From contig CAMWSK010000008.1 in NCBI GenBank assembly GCA_947176895.1, forward strand, positions 1 to 64,000: a stretch of 64,000 nt of DNA. Direction: 5' to 3'. The notes below the pieces were generated by a model, which was given only the letters and a program-made list of their open reading frames with translations, searched no databases and was not told the DNA's origin. Positions 32,514 to 42,226 of this stretch are shown piece by piece. This stretch comes from an uncultured Prevotellaceae bacterium. Its GTDB lineage: Bacteria > Bacteroidota > Bacteroidia > Bacteroidales > Bacteroidaceae. Made by a program: the position numbers and the translations under genes. How positions within the stretch are numbered: position 1 is the stretch's first letter; each line of letters starts with the position of its first letter.

Positions 32514-34313
32514 ATGAAAATAAGCGACAAGATAGCAGGTGCGGCCAAGCTGGCTTTGAGCCAATTGTATGGTCTGGAGGTGGACGGTGGTCAGATTCAG
32601 TTGCAGGAGACCCGTCCCGAGTTTGAGGGCAATTTGACGCTCGTTGTGTTCCCTTTTCTCAAGGTGAGCCGTAAGAAACCCGAGGACACCGCACAGGAAA
32701 TAGGACAGAAGCTGATGGAGCTCGCTCCCGATGTGGTGGAGCGCTTCAATGTGGTGAAAGGTTTTCTGAACCTTGTTGTTGCTCCCGCACAATGGATAGG
32801 TCTGCTGCAGGAAATCAAGGCCGATCCCGCTTTCGGGTTCCGGCCTGTGACGGAGACATCCCCCTTGGTGATGATTGAATATTCAAGTCCCAACACCAAC
32901 AAGCCCCTGCACCTTGGGCATGTGCGCAACAACCTGCTGGGATGGGCGTTGGCCAATGTGATGCAGGCCAACGGCAACCGTGTGGTGAAGACCAATATCG
33001 TGAACGACCGTGGCATCCATATCTGCAAGAGCATGCTGGCATGGCTGAAGTATGGCAACGGAGAAACGCCCGAGAGCAGCGGTAAGAAGGGTGACCATCT
33101 GATTGGTGACTATTACGTGGCTTTCGACAAGCACTATCGCAGTCAGGTCAAGGAGCTGGTGGCACAAGGCATGGAGGAGGAACAGGCCAAACAAGAGGCG
33201 CCCCTCATCAAGGAAGCCCACGAGATGCTTGTGAAGTGGGAGAACAATGACCCCGAAGTCCGCGCTCTTTGGAAGAAGATGAACGAATGGGTGTATGCCG
33301 GCTTCGACGAGACCTATAAGGCCTTGGGTGTAAGCTTCGACAAGATATACTATGAAAGCGAAACCTATCTGGAAGGAAAGGAGAAGGTGATGGAAGGCCT
33401 GGAAAAGGGTTTCTTCTATCGCAGAGAGGACGGTTCCGTGTGGGCCGACCTCACCCGGGAGGGCTTGGACGAGAAGCTTTTGCTGCGTTCCGACGGTACC
33501 AGCGTGTATATGACCCAGGATATCGGTACCGCCAAGTTGCGTTTCCGTGACTTCCCTATCGACAAGATGATATACGTGGTGGGAAATGAGCAGAACTATC
33601 ACTTCCAGGTGCTGAGCATCCTGCTGGACAAACTCGGCTTCAAATGGGGTAAGGACCTGGTTCACTTCTCTTACGGCATGGTGGAACTGCCCAACGGAAA
33701 GATGAAGAGCCGCGAGGGAACCGTGGTGGATGCCGACGACCTGGTGGCTGCCATGATTCAGGATGCCCGCGAGATGAGCGCAGACAAGGTGAACAAGCTG
33801 GAGAACATCACCGAAGAGGAGGCCCGGGAAATCGCCCGCATCGTGGGTATGGGCGCTCTGAAATATTTCATCCTGAAAGTAGATGCCCGCAAGAATATGT
33901 TGTTCAACCCCGAGGAGAGCATCGATTTCAACGGAAACACCGGCCCCTTCATCCAATACACCTATGCGCGTATCCGCAGTATCCTGCGCAAGGCCGAGGC
34001 TCAGGGCATCGGGATTCCTGCGGAATTGCCCACACAGGCGGAACTTAGCGACAAGGAGATAAGCCTTATCCAGCACCTGAACGACTTCCCCGCTGTGGTG
34101 CGCCAGGCCGGAAGCGATTACAACCCCTCGTGCATTGCCAACTATTGTTATGATTTGGTGAAGGAGTACAACCAGTTCTACCACGATTTCAGCGTTCTGA
34201 GAGAAGAGGACAAGCAGAAGCAGGCGGTACGTCTGGCTCTGTCCGCCGCCGTCAGCCAGGTGGTGAAGAACGGACTGGGCCTGCTGGGCATCGAGGTGCC
34301 GGAGAGAATGTAG
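32514..34313 (+). CDS. argS: Arginyl-tRNA synthetase
   Basis: A 599-residue class I synthetase charging tRNA-Arg. The HIGH-type motif is seen in SSPNTNKPLHLGHVRNN (residues ~123-139) and the KMSK-like loop in GKMKSREGTVVDADD (~395). The N-terminal Add-1 domain (residues 1-~110) and the C-terminal DALR anticodon-binding domain (ARIRSILRKAEAQG...) are present, and the length is normal. It is followed after 6 bp by a small RNase H-like gene in the same direction. Confidence 0.96.
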   Translation: MKISDKIAGAAKLALSQLYGLEVDGGQIQLQETRPEFEGNLTLVVFPFLKVSRKKPEDTAQEIGQKLMELAPDVVERFNVVKGFLNLVVAPAQWIGLLQEIKADPAFGFRPVTETSPLVMIEYSSPNTNKPLHLGHVRNNLLGWALANVMQANGNRVVKTNIVNDRGIHICKSMLAWLKYGNGETPESSGKKGDHLIGDYYVAFDKHYRSQVKELVAQGMEEEQAKQEAPLIKEAHEMLVKWENNDPEVRALWKKMNEWVYAGFDETYKALGVSFDKIYYESETYLEGKEKVMEGLEKGFFYRREDGSVWADLTREGLDEKLLLRSDGTSVYMTQDIGTAKLRFRDFPIDKMIYVVGNEQNYHFQVLSILLDKLGFKWGKDLVHFSYGMVELPNGKMKSREGTVVDADDLVAAMIQDAREMSADKVNKLENITEEEAREIARIVGMGALKYFILKVDARKNMLFNPEESIDFNGNTGPFIQYTYARIRSILRKAEAQGIGIPAELPTQAELSDKEISLIQHLNDFPAVVRQAGSDYNPSCIANYCYDLVKEYNQFYHDFSVLREEDKQKQAVRLALSAAVSQVVKNGLGLLGIEVPERM

Positions 34314-34319
34314 CTCGGC

Positions 34320-34727
34320 ATGGAGGAGACGAGAGAAGCCTGGTGTGTGGACGCCTCCTGCTCGGGTAACCCCGGGCCGATGGAATACCAGTGTGTCCAT
34401 TTGCCCTCGCGCCAACGTGTGTTTCATTTCGGGCCGATTCCCGGGACAAACAACATCGGAGAGTTCCTGGCCATCGTTCATGCGCTGGCACTGCAGAGGC
34501 AACGGGGGATACGTGTCACCATCTATAGCGACAGCATGACGGCTCAGACATGGGTGAGAAACCGCAAGGCAAAGACCACGCTTAAGCGAACCCCCCGGAC
34601 GGCTCAGGCTCTCGACCTCCTGGCCAGGGCGGAAAAGTGGATACAGACCTATGGAGTGAACGTGCCCATACAAAAGTGGAATACGGAGGAGTGGGGCGAG
34701 ATTCCCGCCGACTTCGGACGAAAATAG
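34320..34727 (+). CDS. RNase H-like domain protein
   Basis: A 135-residue product with the order of acidic residues of the RNase HI fold: CVDASCSGNPGPMEYQ (first Asp, ~residue 10), NNIGEFLAIVHAL (Glu, ~48), VTIYSDSMTAQTWVRN (Asp, ~70) and EEWGEIPADFGRK (last Asp near the C-terminus). Canonical RNase HI has DGS..GNPGPGG at the first motif, so this is a divergent version with M-E-Y replacing the glycines. It may cleave RNA in RNA-DNA hybrids, but the small size and missing basic handle leave that open. It lies 6 bp after argS and 20 bp before the ABC transporter. Confidence 0.7.
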   Translation: MEETREAWCVDASCSGNPGPMEYQCVHLPSRQRVFHFGPIPGTNNIGEFLAIVHALALQRQRGIRVTIYSDSMTAQTWVRNRKAKTTLKRTPRTAQALDLLARAEKWIQTYGVNVPIQKWNTEEWGEIPADFGRK

Positions 34728-34747
34728 TTGAACTGACAATAAGAAGT

Positions 34748-36580
34748 ATGAAGAATAAAGTATTCCTTGGCCTGCTGGCACCGTATAAGCGTTATGTTGT
34801 CGGAACGCTGACGATGAATATACTGGCAGCCCTGTTCAACGTAGTCAGTTTTACACTGCTGTTGCCCATCTTGCAGATTCTGTTCCGGGTGAACAACGAG
34901 GTGTATGATTTCATTCCTTGGGGCACAGGCGGGCTAAGCAACATCGTGGATGTGGGCAAGAACAACCTGTATTATTATTGTCAACAACTGATAGCCGTTT
35001 ACGGAGAAGTCACCACGCTTCTGCTTCTGGGGCTGGCCCTCTCTGCACTTACCTTTATCAAGACAGCCACCTATTTCGGAGGCAGCGCCCTTTTGATGCC
35101 GTTGCGTACGGGAGTGGTTCGCGACATACGAAGTTCGATTTATCGCAAGATTCTCTCTCTTCCATTAAGTTTCTTTTCTCAGGAGCGTAAAGGTGACATC
35201 CTCACCCGCGTGACTACGGATGTAAACGAAGTGGATGCTTCGGTCACGGCTTCGCTGGATATGCTGGTGAAGAACCCTATTTTCATTGTGGTCTATGTCA
35301 TCACCCTCATCACCATCTCGTGGCAATTGGCACTCTTCACCCTGCTTATCGTGCCCGTCCTGGCTTTGGGTATAGGAAGCATCGGCAAGCGCTTGAAGCA
35401 AAGATCCCTGCTTATGCAGAGCAGGTTGTCTGACAGCGTTTCGCAGATTGAAGAGACTTTGGGTGGTTTGCGCATCATCAAGGCGTTTATTGCCGAGGGG
35501 AAGATGCAAGAACGCTTTGACCGTGTCAACAATGAATACCGGCGTATAGCCTGTCGTGTGGCGATACGCCAGAGCGCAGCCCATCCCGTGAGCGAGTTCC
35601 TGGGCACGGTGATGATTGTCATTGTCCTTTGGTTTGGCGGATGGCTTATCTTTAACGGGAAGGCCGATATTGACGCCAACCTGTTCATCTATTATCTTGT
35701 CATTCTTTATACCACGTTGCAACCCATCAAAGAGATTTCGCGTGCGGGTTACGCTATCCAAAAGGGTATGGCATCGTTAGAGCGTATCCGGAAGATTCTG
35801 GATGCCGAGAATACGATTAAGGAGGCGGAGCATCCGCAGGCCGTCACAAGTTTGGAGAAAGACATCCAATTGCGTGATGTCAACTTCTCCTATTCCACGG
35901 GAGCACAGGTTCTTTTTGACATCAATCTCACCATCCGCAAGGGAGAAACCATTGCATTGGTAGGGCAGTCCGGTTCGGGTAAGAGCACGTTGGTGGACCT
36001 GATTCCCCGATACCATGATGTCACGGGAGGAAGCATTCTTATAGATGGTCATGATGTGCGTGACCTGAATATCAGGCAACTGCGCTCGCTTATCGGCAAT
36101 GTCAATCAGGAGGCCATTCTGTTCAACGATACCATTCGCAATAACATCGCTTTTGGCAAGCCCGATGCCACAGACGAAGAGATTCAAGCTGCCGCACGTA
36201 TCGCCAATGCCCATGATTTTATTATGCAAACCGAACAGGGCTACGATACGCTTGTTGGTGACCGGGGCGGTAAGCTTTCGGGCGGTCAGCGTCAACGCAT
36301 TTCCATAGCACGTGCGATATTGAAGAACCCTCCCATCCTTATTCTGGACGAAGCCACTTCCGCCCTTGACACCGAGAGCGAACGCCTGGTGCAGGAGGCC
36401 TTGGAACGGCTCATGTCATCCCGCACCACCATTGCCATCGCCCACCGGTTGAGCACCATCCGGAATGCTTCGTGTATCTATGTGCTGCACGAGGGACATG
36501 TTGTGGAGCAGGGCACCCACGACCGGCTCATCGCGCTCAACGGATATTACAAACGCCTTCACGACATGCAACAGCTATGA
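34748..36580 (+). CDS. ABC exporter, fused permease-ATPase (MsbA-like)
   Basis: A 610-residue half-transporter. I chose the ATG at 34748 (MKNKVFLGLLAPYKRYVVG), since the longer reading overlaps the RNase H-like gene. Six TM helices lie in residues ~15-330. The ATPase domain has Walker A GQSGSGKSTL, Q-loop NVNQEAILFND, signature LSGGQRQRIS, Walker B ILILDEATSALD and H-loop IAHRLST. The family flips lipids or lipid-linked glycans across the inner membrane, or exports other hydrophobic cargo. The stop overlaps the next start (ATGA), coupling it to two LTA-synthase-like genes and licD, so a surface-glycan precursor is a plausible substrate. Confidence 0.9.
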   Translation: MKNKVFLGLLAPYKRYVVGTLTMNILAALFNVVSFTLLLPILQILFRVNNEVYDFIPWGTGGLSNIVDVGKNNLYYYCQQLIAVYGEVTTLLLLGLALSALTFIKTATYFGGSALLMPLRTGVVRDIRSSIYRKILSLPLSFFSQERKGDILTRVTTDVNEVDASVTASLDMLVKNPIFIVVYVITLITISWQLALFTLLIVPVLALGIGSIGKRLKQRSLLMQSRLSDSVSQIEETLGGLRIIKAFIAEGKMQERFDRVNNEYRRIACRVAIRQSAAHPVSEFLGTVMIVIVLWFGGWLIFNGKADIDANLFIYYLVILYTTLQPIKEISRAGYAIQKGMASLERIRKILDAENTIKEAEHPQAVTSLEKDIQLRDVNFSYSTGAQVLFDINLTIRKGETIALVGQSGSGKSTLVDLIPRYHDVTGGSILIDGHDVRDLNIRQLRSLIGNVNQEAILFNDTIRNNIAFGKPDATDEEIQAAARIANAHDFIMQTEQGYDTLVGDRGGKLSGGQRQRISIARAILKNPPILILDEATSALDTESERLVQEALERLMSSRTTIAIAHRLSTIRNASCIYVLHEGHVVEQGTHDRLIALNGYYKRLHDMQQL

Positions 36581-38397
36581 AGTCATCACGTAAAACCTTT
36601 CTCGCCTCGTTATTCTTTTTTCTGCTCGTATGCTTCGGTTTGAGTAAAGTCGTTTTCATGCTCTACAACAGAGAGGTCGAGTCCATCGATTTCGTTGGGA
36701 TGCTGGGAGTGTGGTTGCGTGGTCTGCCCTTGGATATCCGCACGGCTTGCCTCTGTCTGCTTGTTCCTGCTCTCGTCAGTTTGCAGACACGCATCTCCTG
36801 GCGCCGTCTTCTTATTCCTTATTATATTGTTTTGGCTGTTTGCCTGGCTTGTCTCATCGCCGGAGACATCGTGATGTACGAGTTCTGGAAGTTCAAGCTC
36901 AATGCTGTGGTGCTCAGCTATGCCATGTCGCCCGAGGGAGCAACCAGCAGTGTTTCCACGTGGTTTCTGGTCAGCCGTCTCGGCACCACTCTCCTTTATT
37001 TTGCCGTTCTGCTATTCGGTTTCGTCTCCTTTACTCCCAAAGAGAAGAGGGTTAAGCCCAAAAGTTATAGCCGGCTCAAGCTCAAGAATCTGAAGCCTAT
37101 CATCAACTGGCGTCCCTACACGTGGCACATCTTTATCGTGCTTGTGGTGCTTCTTCCCATTGACATACGTTTTTGCTACCGTCAGGGCAACACGCTTATG
37201 CGCAATCATGCTGCCGTGAATCCTGTCTATGGCTTTGTGACGTCGTTTTGGGCACCTTCCACTTTTGACGTGATGCCTTCCGAAGAAGCTCATGAAGTGT
37301 TCCGGACGTTGTATGCTGACAACGATGGGGATGACATTCAGGATACGTTGCTCCGGAACCAACGTCCCAACATTCTGGTGATTCAGCTTGAAAGTTTCAG
37401 CGGGAAGTTTGTGAAAGAGTTGGGTGGAGAACCCAATGTCACGCCCCAACTTTCACGCCTTATTCCCCAAGGCGTCTGGTTCAGCAACTACTACAGCAAC
37501 TCGTTCCGCACAGACCGCGGCACGGTAAGTCTGCAGACCGGCCATACCGCCCATCCCACCGTGAGTTTGATGCGCGAAAAGAAGTATCACTCCATGCTGG
37601 CCTCGCTGCCCCGGGCTCTCAAGGATGCCGGTTACGAGACCTATTACCTGTATGCGGGTCCGATGACCAACATGGGAAAGAAGGACTTCGTCAGCCAGTT
37701 GCCCATAGACTCCATCTACGACAAGCACGATTTTACTCCCGAAGAACTTGAGACGGCTTGGGGCGCACACGACGGCACGGCGGCCTATAAGATGGTTTCC
37801 TGGCTTCAGGACATGGAAGCCGGAAAACCCTGGTATTTCACCTTTCAGACCATCTCCAGCCATGAGCCTTGGATAGTGCCTTATCATCGTCTCGCCGACG
37901 AGAAGCTGAACGCTTTTGCCTACACCGACGATGTGCTGGGTCAGCTGATCACCACGTTGCAGAACAGTCCGATATGGGATAACCTGTTGGTCATCATTAT
38001 CCCCGACCACGGCTTCCTATGGCATCAGACTTTTGAGGATCCCGAGTTCTTCCACAGTCCGATGCTTTGGCTTGGCGGAGCCGTCAAGAGCCCCGCCCAA
38101 GTGGATGTGCTCATGAACCAGAGCGATATTGCCGCAACCCTGTTGGCTCAGATGGGCTTGCCTCACAACGATTTCCGTTGGAGCCGTAATGTGCTCAGCA
38201 GGCAATACACCCATCCGGCCGTTTATTGCAATTATCCCGCAGGACTTTTGTTGCGCGACTCTACGGGTACCACCCTTTACGACATCACGGCCCGCAAGCC
38301 CATCACCCAGCAGCCCGCACCCTCGGAAGAGCGCATCCGCCGGGCGAGGGCCTTGCTCCAGGTTTCTTACGAAGAACTTCATAACGACAAAGAATGA
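36577..38397 (+). CDS. LTA synthase/phosphoglycerol transferase-like sulfatase-fold membrane enzyme
   Basis: A 606-residue product. Five TM helices fill residues ~8-215, followed by a periplasmic alkaline-phosphatase/sulfatase-fold domain. Metal and catalytic residues can be placed: Glu in VIQLESFSGKF, the Thr nucleophile in NSFRTDRGTVS, and Asp-His in IIIPDHGFLWH. Use of Thr instead of a formylglycine Cys/Ser distinguishes it from true sulfatases. Members move phosphoglycerol or phosphoethanolamine onto glycans or lipids. Gram-negative bacteria have no classical LTA, so the acceptor is probably a surface glycan or periplasmic glucan. Start and stop overlap both neighbours by ATGA. Confidence 0.85.
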   Translation: MKSSRKTFLASLFFFLLVCFGLSKVVFMLYNREVESIDFVGMLGVWLRGLPLDIRTACLCLLVPALVSLQTRISWRRLLIPYYIVLAVCLACLIAGDIVMYEFWKFKLNAVVLSYAMSPEGATSSVSTWFLVSRLGTTLLYFAVLLFGFVSFTPKEKRVKPKSYSRLKLKNLKPIINWRPYTWHIFIVLVVLLPIDIRFCYRQGNTLMRNHAAVNPVYGFVTSFWAPSTFDVMPSEEAHEVFRTLYADNDGDDIQDTLLRNQRPNILVIQLESFSGKFVKELGGEPNVTPQLSRLIPQGVWFSNYYSNSFRTDRGTVSLQTGHTAHPTVSLMREKKYHSMLASLPRALKDAGYETYYLYAGPMTNMGKKDFVSQLPIDSIYDKHDFTPEELETAWGAHDGTAAYKMVSWLQDMEAGKPWYFTFQTISSHEPWIVPYHRLADEKLNAFAYTDDVLGQLITTLQNSPIWDNLLVIIIPDHGFLWHQTFEDPEFFHSPMLWLGGAVKSPAQVDVLMNQSDIAATLLAQMGLPHNDFRWSRNVLSRQYTHPAVYCNYPAGLLLRDSTGTTLYDITARKPITQQPAPSEERIRRARALLQVSYEELHNDKE

Positions 38398-40241
38398 AAC
38401 AGCGTTTCGCGCACCTGCTGGCTGTGGCGGGTGTCTTTATCCTTGTATTTATCACGGGCAAGATAGCTTTCTTGGGGTGCAACAGCGACATCGCCCCCAC
38501 AACCTTGTCCGATGTGTGGCAAGTGGTGGTTCATGGCATGAGCATGGACCTCAGCACCACGGGTTATCTCATCATCATTCCTTGGCTTATCTTGGCTGTC
38601 AGCATCTGGTGGAAGCGAATGCCCGTTCGCCCGTTCCTTGTCACCTATTATATTATTGTCAGCATTATCGTTTCCGCCATACTGGTCGGCGACACCGTGA
38701 TGTACGGTTTCTGGAAAACCAAGCTTGATGCAACGGCCTTTTCCTATTTGGGTGAGGCTCAGGGAGCCACCAATTCGGTCAGCCTGTGGTTCATCATCGT
38801 TCGTCTTGCAGCATTCGTCCTGGTGGCTTATGTGATTGCCTTCCTGCTTGTTCATGTTACGAAGAAGAGTCTGATGCATGTGGGTGACGAGAACAAGCTG
38901 TCGGTGCGTTCTTCTGTAAAGAACAGCCTTCTTTGGCTTTTGATTGCGCCTTTCACCTTTCTGTTTATCCGAGGCGGGTGGGGAACCAGTTCGATGAATG
39001 TGGGGGTGGCCTACCACAGCTCAAGTCTTTTCCACAATCATGCAGCCATCAATCCGGCATTCGGCTTGCTCTACTCGATGATTAAGGACAACAACTATGC
39101 CGCCCAGTTCCAATACACCGATGCCGAAAAGGCCGAGGCTCTTACCCTTGAACTCTATGCTCAGCGTGGTGAGGACATCACCGATACGCTCCTCACCACC
39201 CAACGCCCCAACGTTCTTCTGGTGATGTTGGAGAGTTATGGCGCCCAGTTCATAAAGGAATTGGGGGGCGATGCCCGGGTGGCTCCGAATTTCTCCCGCC
39301 TCATTCCCGAGGGCATCTTTTGGGACAATCTGTGGAGCAACTCTTTCCGCACCGACCGAGGCTTCGTGTCGGGCTTCAGCGGGTGGCTCAGCTATCCCAC
39401 GGTATCGCTGATGCGTTTGCCCGGTTATTCCGACGGTCTGCCCTCCATTGCCCGTTCGCTTTCCGCACAAGGCTATTCCACCCACTTCCTTTATGGGGGC
39501 GACATCATGTTCCGGGGGAAGAACGGGTATCTGGTCACCACGGGTTATCAGCATATCATCAGTGATAAGGATTTCCCTCGCAGGCAGGCAGGCGAATCCA
39601 AGTGGGGCGTGAACGACAGGCTCACCGTGCAGCGCACCCTTGAGGAGGTGGAGCGCCTGAACCGGACGGAGCAGCCTTGGCACTTTGTCTTGCAGACGCT
39701 CAGCAGCCATGAGCCTTACGAGGTGCCCTACGACCGTCTTTCCGAGAAGATTCCCAATGCTTTTGCTTTCACGGATGATTGCATCGGCGAACTGGTGGAC
39801 GGGTTGAAGAACATGCCCGGATGGGAGAACCTTCTGGTTATCATCATGACGGACCATGGCAGCACCTACCGGCTCGGCTATCAGGATCCGGCCTTCTTCC
39901 GCGGTCCTCTCCTTTGGCTTGGCGGAGCCGTGCGCCAACCCCGCCGCATGCACGTCCTCATGAACCAAAGCGATGTTGCCGCCACCCTGTTGGCCCAGAT
40001 GGGTGTCTCCTCCGGGGATTTCCCTTGGAGCCGCAATGTGCTTAGCCGGAAATACACCTATCCGTTTACGTACAGCAGCTATTCCGAGGGCATCATCTTT
40101 CAGGACAGCACCGGCATCACGATTTATGACATTAAGGGGAACCGTCCCATTTACGAGCACCCCGACGCTTCTTCCGACCGCCTGACCAAGGCAAAGGCCA
40201 TCCTGCAAACCAGCTATCGGCAGCTGGGTAAACTGAAATAA
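38394..40241 (+). CDS. Second LTA synthase/phosphoglycerol transferase-like enzyme
   Basis: A 615-residue paralog of the preceding gene with the same layout: N-terminal TM helices (~8-200), then a periplasmic catalytic domain with LLVMLESYGAQFIKELGG, NSFRTDRGFVSG (Thr nucleophile) and IIMTDHGSTYR. Blocks such as VLMNQSD(I/V)AATLLAQMG are shared almost word for word between the two. Coupled tandem copies suggest either successive steps or different acceptors in one decoration pathway. It starts at ATGA overlapping the first copy and ends 11 bp before licD. Confidence 0.85.
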   Translation: MKQRFAHLLAVAGVFILVFITGKIAFLGCNSDIAPTTLSDVWQVVVHGMSMDLSTTGYLIIIPWLILAVSIWWKRMPVRPFLVTYYIIVSIIVSAILVGDTVMYGFWKTKLDATAFSYLGEAQGATNSVSLWFIIVRLAAFVLVAYVIAFLLVHVTKKSLMHVGDENKLSVRSSVKNSLLWLLIAPFTFLFIRGGWGTSSMNVGVAYHSSSLFHNHAAINPAFGLLYSMIKDNNYAAQFQYTDAEKAEALTLELYAQRGEDITDTLLTTQRPNVLLVMLESYGAQFIKELGGDARVAPNFSRLIPEGIFWDNLWSNSFRTDRGFVSGFSGWLSYPTVSLMRLPGYSDGLPSIARSLSAQGYSTHFLYGGDIMFRGKNGYLVTTGYQHIISDKDFPRRQAGESKWGVNDRLTVQRTLEEVERLNRTEQPWHFVLQTLSSHEPYEVPYDRLSEKIPNAFAFTDDCIGELVDGLKNMPGWENLLVIIMTDHGSTYRLGYQDPAFFRGPLLWLGGAVRQPRRMHVLMNQSDVAATLLAQMGVSSGDFPWSRNVLSRKYTYPFTYSSYSEGIIFQDSTGITIYDIKGNRPIYEHPDASSDRLTKAKAILQTSYRQLGKLK

Positions 40242-40252
40242 TCCTGCGTGCC

Positions 40253-41053
40253 ATGAATATCGACCATAAGGCCCTGCGCCAACAATATAACCCGGATAGT
40301 TCCCAACTGCGAAAGATGCAGATGCGTATGCTGGAGATGCTGCAGGTGGTGGACGCCATCTGCCGGCGCCACGGCATAGACTATTGGCTTTCGGGCGGCA
40401 GTATGCTGGGAGCCGTGCGCCACCGGGGCTTTATCCCTTGGGACGATGACCTGGACATCGAAATGCTTCGTCCCGATTTTGAAAAACTGATGAGGCTGTT
40501 GCCCGGTGAGCTTCCCGACAATCTGGTGTTACAATGGCACACCACCGACGAGAACTATTTTTTCCCCTTTGCCAAGATTCGCGACCGCAACAGCCGCCTG
40601 TTTGAGCGTAACGGGTACGACCGGGTGTTTCGGGAGCATGGCATCTTTGTGGACATCTTTCCCGTGGAACCTGTCCGCCCCTGGATACACCGTTTGTCCA
40701 ACATGAGTTATGGCCATGCCTATAAGATGCTGCGAACGGCTTCCGACCCCATGGCGGCCATGCCCCGCATACGTCGCTGGGTCGGCTTTCATCGCAAGGT
40801 GGTGTTCCCCGTGCTTCGCGGGTTGAACCGCCTGATGCCGACGCGCCACTACGATTTTGCGCTGGGCATTCCCTATTACCAGCGTTCGCTGCGTTCCGAT
40901 TATCTGCCCGTTCGCCGTGTTCCTTTCGAGACCCTGCAGGCTCCCGTCATGAACGAGGCCGAGAAATGTCTGGCCTGGCGCTACGGCGATTATATGCGCT
41001 TGCCCGAGAATCCGGGGTCGCAATACCACGCCGACGAGCTGGAGATTTATTGA
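40253..41053 (+). CDS. LicD-family phosphotransferase
   Basis: A 266-residue cytoplasmic protein. The LicD signature is clear: DYWLSGGSMLGAVRHRGFIP followed by WDDDLDIEM (the catalytic DxD region, ~residue 63), then FFPFAKIRDRNSRLFE and FVDIFPVEP. LicD proteins transfer phosphocholine or other phospho-groups from a nucleotide carrier onto glycans, and are nucleotidyltransferase-fold enzymes. Position at the end of the ABC exporter/LTA-synthase-like operon argues for phospho-decoration of a surface glycan. No choline uptake or activation genes (licA, licB, licC) are in view, so the group added need not be choline. The 3' end overlaps the convergent anSME gene by 7 bp. Confidence 0.85.
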   Translation: MNIDHKALRQQYNPDSSQLRKMQMRMLEMLQVVDAICRRHGIDYWLSGGSMLGAVRHRGFIPWDDDLDIEMLRPDFEKLMRLLPGELPDNLVLQWHTTDENYFFPFAKIRDRNSRLFERNGYDRVFREHGIFVDIFPVEPVRPWIHRLSNMSYGHAYKMLRTASDPMAAMPRIRRWVGFHRKVVFPVLRGLNRLMPTRHYDFALGIPYYQRSLRSDYLPVRRVPFETLQAPVMNEAEKCLAWRYGDYMRLPENPGSQYHADELEIY

Positions 41054-42204
41054 TTTCCCTTGGGCCAATACTGAGGTTCCTGCATGATGAGTGCGGGAGC
41101 CTTTTCTTGTTGCAGCAGTTGTTTCATGCGGTCCATCGACGGGGCTACGTGCTCAAAGAACCGCCGATAGCCCTCGCACAAATAGTTCAGACCGCCCTGC
41201 CAACGGTTCTTCGGGCATTCGCCGTTGCAGGCGAACAGCCATTCGCACGTGTGGCATTGCTTGGCCAGTCCCTCGTGTTTCATGCGCCCGAACTCCCGTT
41301 GGCGCGGGCTGTACATCAGCCCTACGATGGTGTCCCGGTGGATGTTTCCCAACTTATATTCGGGGAATACGAAGTGGTCGCAACAATACACGTCGCCGTT
41401 CCATTCCATCACCGCGGCATGCCCGCATTCGCGTGCCAACGTACACACGCCCGGGGGGACACCCATCCAGTTGGCCAGTGTGGAGTCGAAGATTTGGACG
41501 AATTCCGTCCCCACATCGTGGCGCACCCATTCGTCGAAGATGGTGCATAGGAAGTTGCCCCATTGCTCGGGCCGCACGTTGCAGTCCAGTCCGCGCTCCA
41601 CGATGGGTGCGAACTGGATGTAGCGGCATTCCAGCTCATCGCGGAAGAAGCGGTAGAAGTCCAGCGGGTAGTCGGCGTTGTAGTCGTTCACCACCGCCAT
41701 GGCGTTCCATTCCACCCCGAAGCGGTTGAGCAGGTCGATGCCCTTGCGCACCTTGGCCCATGTGGGCTTGCCCTGCCGCGTGAGGCGGAATTCGTCGTGA
41801 AACTCCTGTGGGCCGTCGATGCTCACCCCCACGAGCCATTGGTTGTCATGCAGGAACCGCGCCCACTCCTCGGTGATGAGCGTGCCGTTGGTCTGTATGC
41901 AGTTGGAGATGATGTGGCCGCCGGCATACTTCCGTTGCAGTTCCAAAGCCTTTTTGTAGAAACTCAGGGGGCGCATGAACGTCTCCCCCCCGTGCCAGGT
42001 GAACAAGACCTCTTGGGTGGTCTGGGCTTCGATGTATTGTTTCGTGAACTCCTCCAGCAGTTCCTCGCTCAGGATATGGCGCGGATCGTTGGGGTAAAGT
42101 TTTTTCTTGTCCAGATAGTAGCAGTAGTGGCAGGCCAGATTGCAGCCGGCCCCCACGGGCTTCAGCATCACATACAGCGGGCGGGAGAGAATATTGGGGG
42201 TCAT
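41047..42204 (-). CDS. Anaerobic sulfatase-maturating enzyme (radical SAM, SPASM)
   Basis: A 385-residue radical SAM protein. The [4Fe-4S] SAM-cluster motif CNLACHYC is at residues ~21-28, followed by WHGGETFMRPLSFY (the GGE motif). Seven-plus cysteines in the C-terminal SPASM region (CTLARECG, YCCDHFVFPEY, CHTCEWLFACNGECPKNR) hold two auxiliary clusters. It converts a Cys or Ser of sulfatases to formylglycine without oxygen. Bacteroides need it to use sulfated mucin and glycosaminoglycans. It starts 22 bp downstream of the hexosaminidase gene and is presumably co-transcribed. No formylglycine-type sulfatase is in the window. Confidence 0.92.
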   Translation of the reverse strand: MTPNILSRPLYVMLKPVGAGCNLACHYCYYLDKKKLYPNDPRHILSEELLEEFTKQYIEAQTTQEVLFTWHGGETFMRPLSFYKKALELQRKYAGGHIISNCIQTNGTLITEEWARFLHDNQWLVGVSIDGPQEFHDEFRLTRQGKPTWAKVRKGIDLLNRFGVEWNAMAVVNDYNADYPLDFYRFFRDELECRYIQFAPIVERGLDCNVRPEQWGNFLCTIFDEWVRHDVGTEFVQIFDSTLANWMGVPPGVCTLARECGHAAVMEWNGDVYCCDHFVFPEYKLGNIHRDTIVGLMYSPRQREFGRMKHEGLAKQCHTCEWLFACNGECPKNRWQGGLNYLCEGYRRFFEHVAPSMDRMKQLLQQEKAPALIMQEPQYWPKGNQ

Positions 42205-42226
42205 GCGCTCTTTTTTATGGTTTTTC

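Noticed and set aside
32883-34781. 632-codon minus-strand ORF opposite argS and the RNase H-like gene
   Set aside because: Shadow of the GC-biased argS gene; no recognisable motif and it spans three real gene boundaries.
36577-40241. True sulfatases as anSME clients
   Set aside because: The active-site position holds Thr in an FRTDRG context and not the C/S-x-P/A-x-R formylglycine motif, and the N-terminal five-helix layout is that of LTA-synthase-like enzymes.
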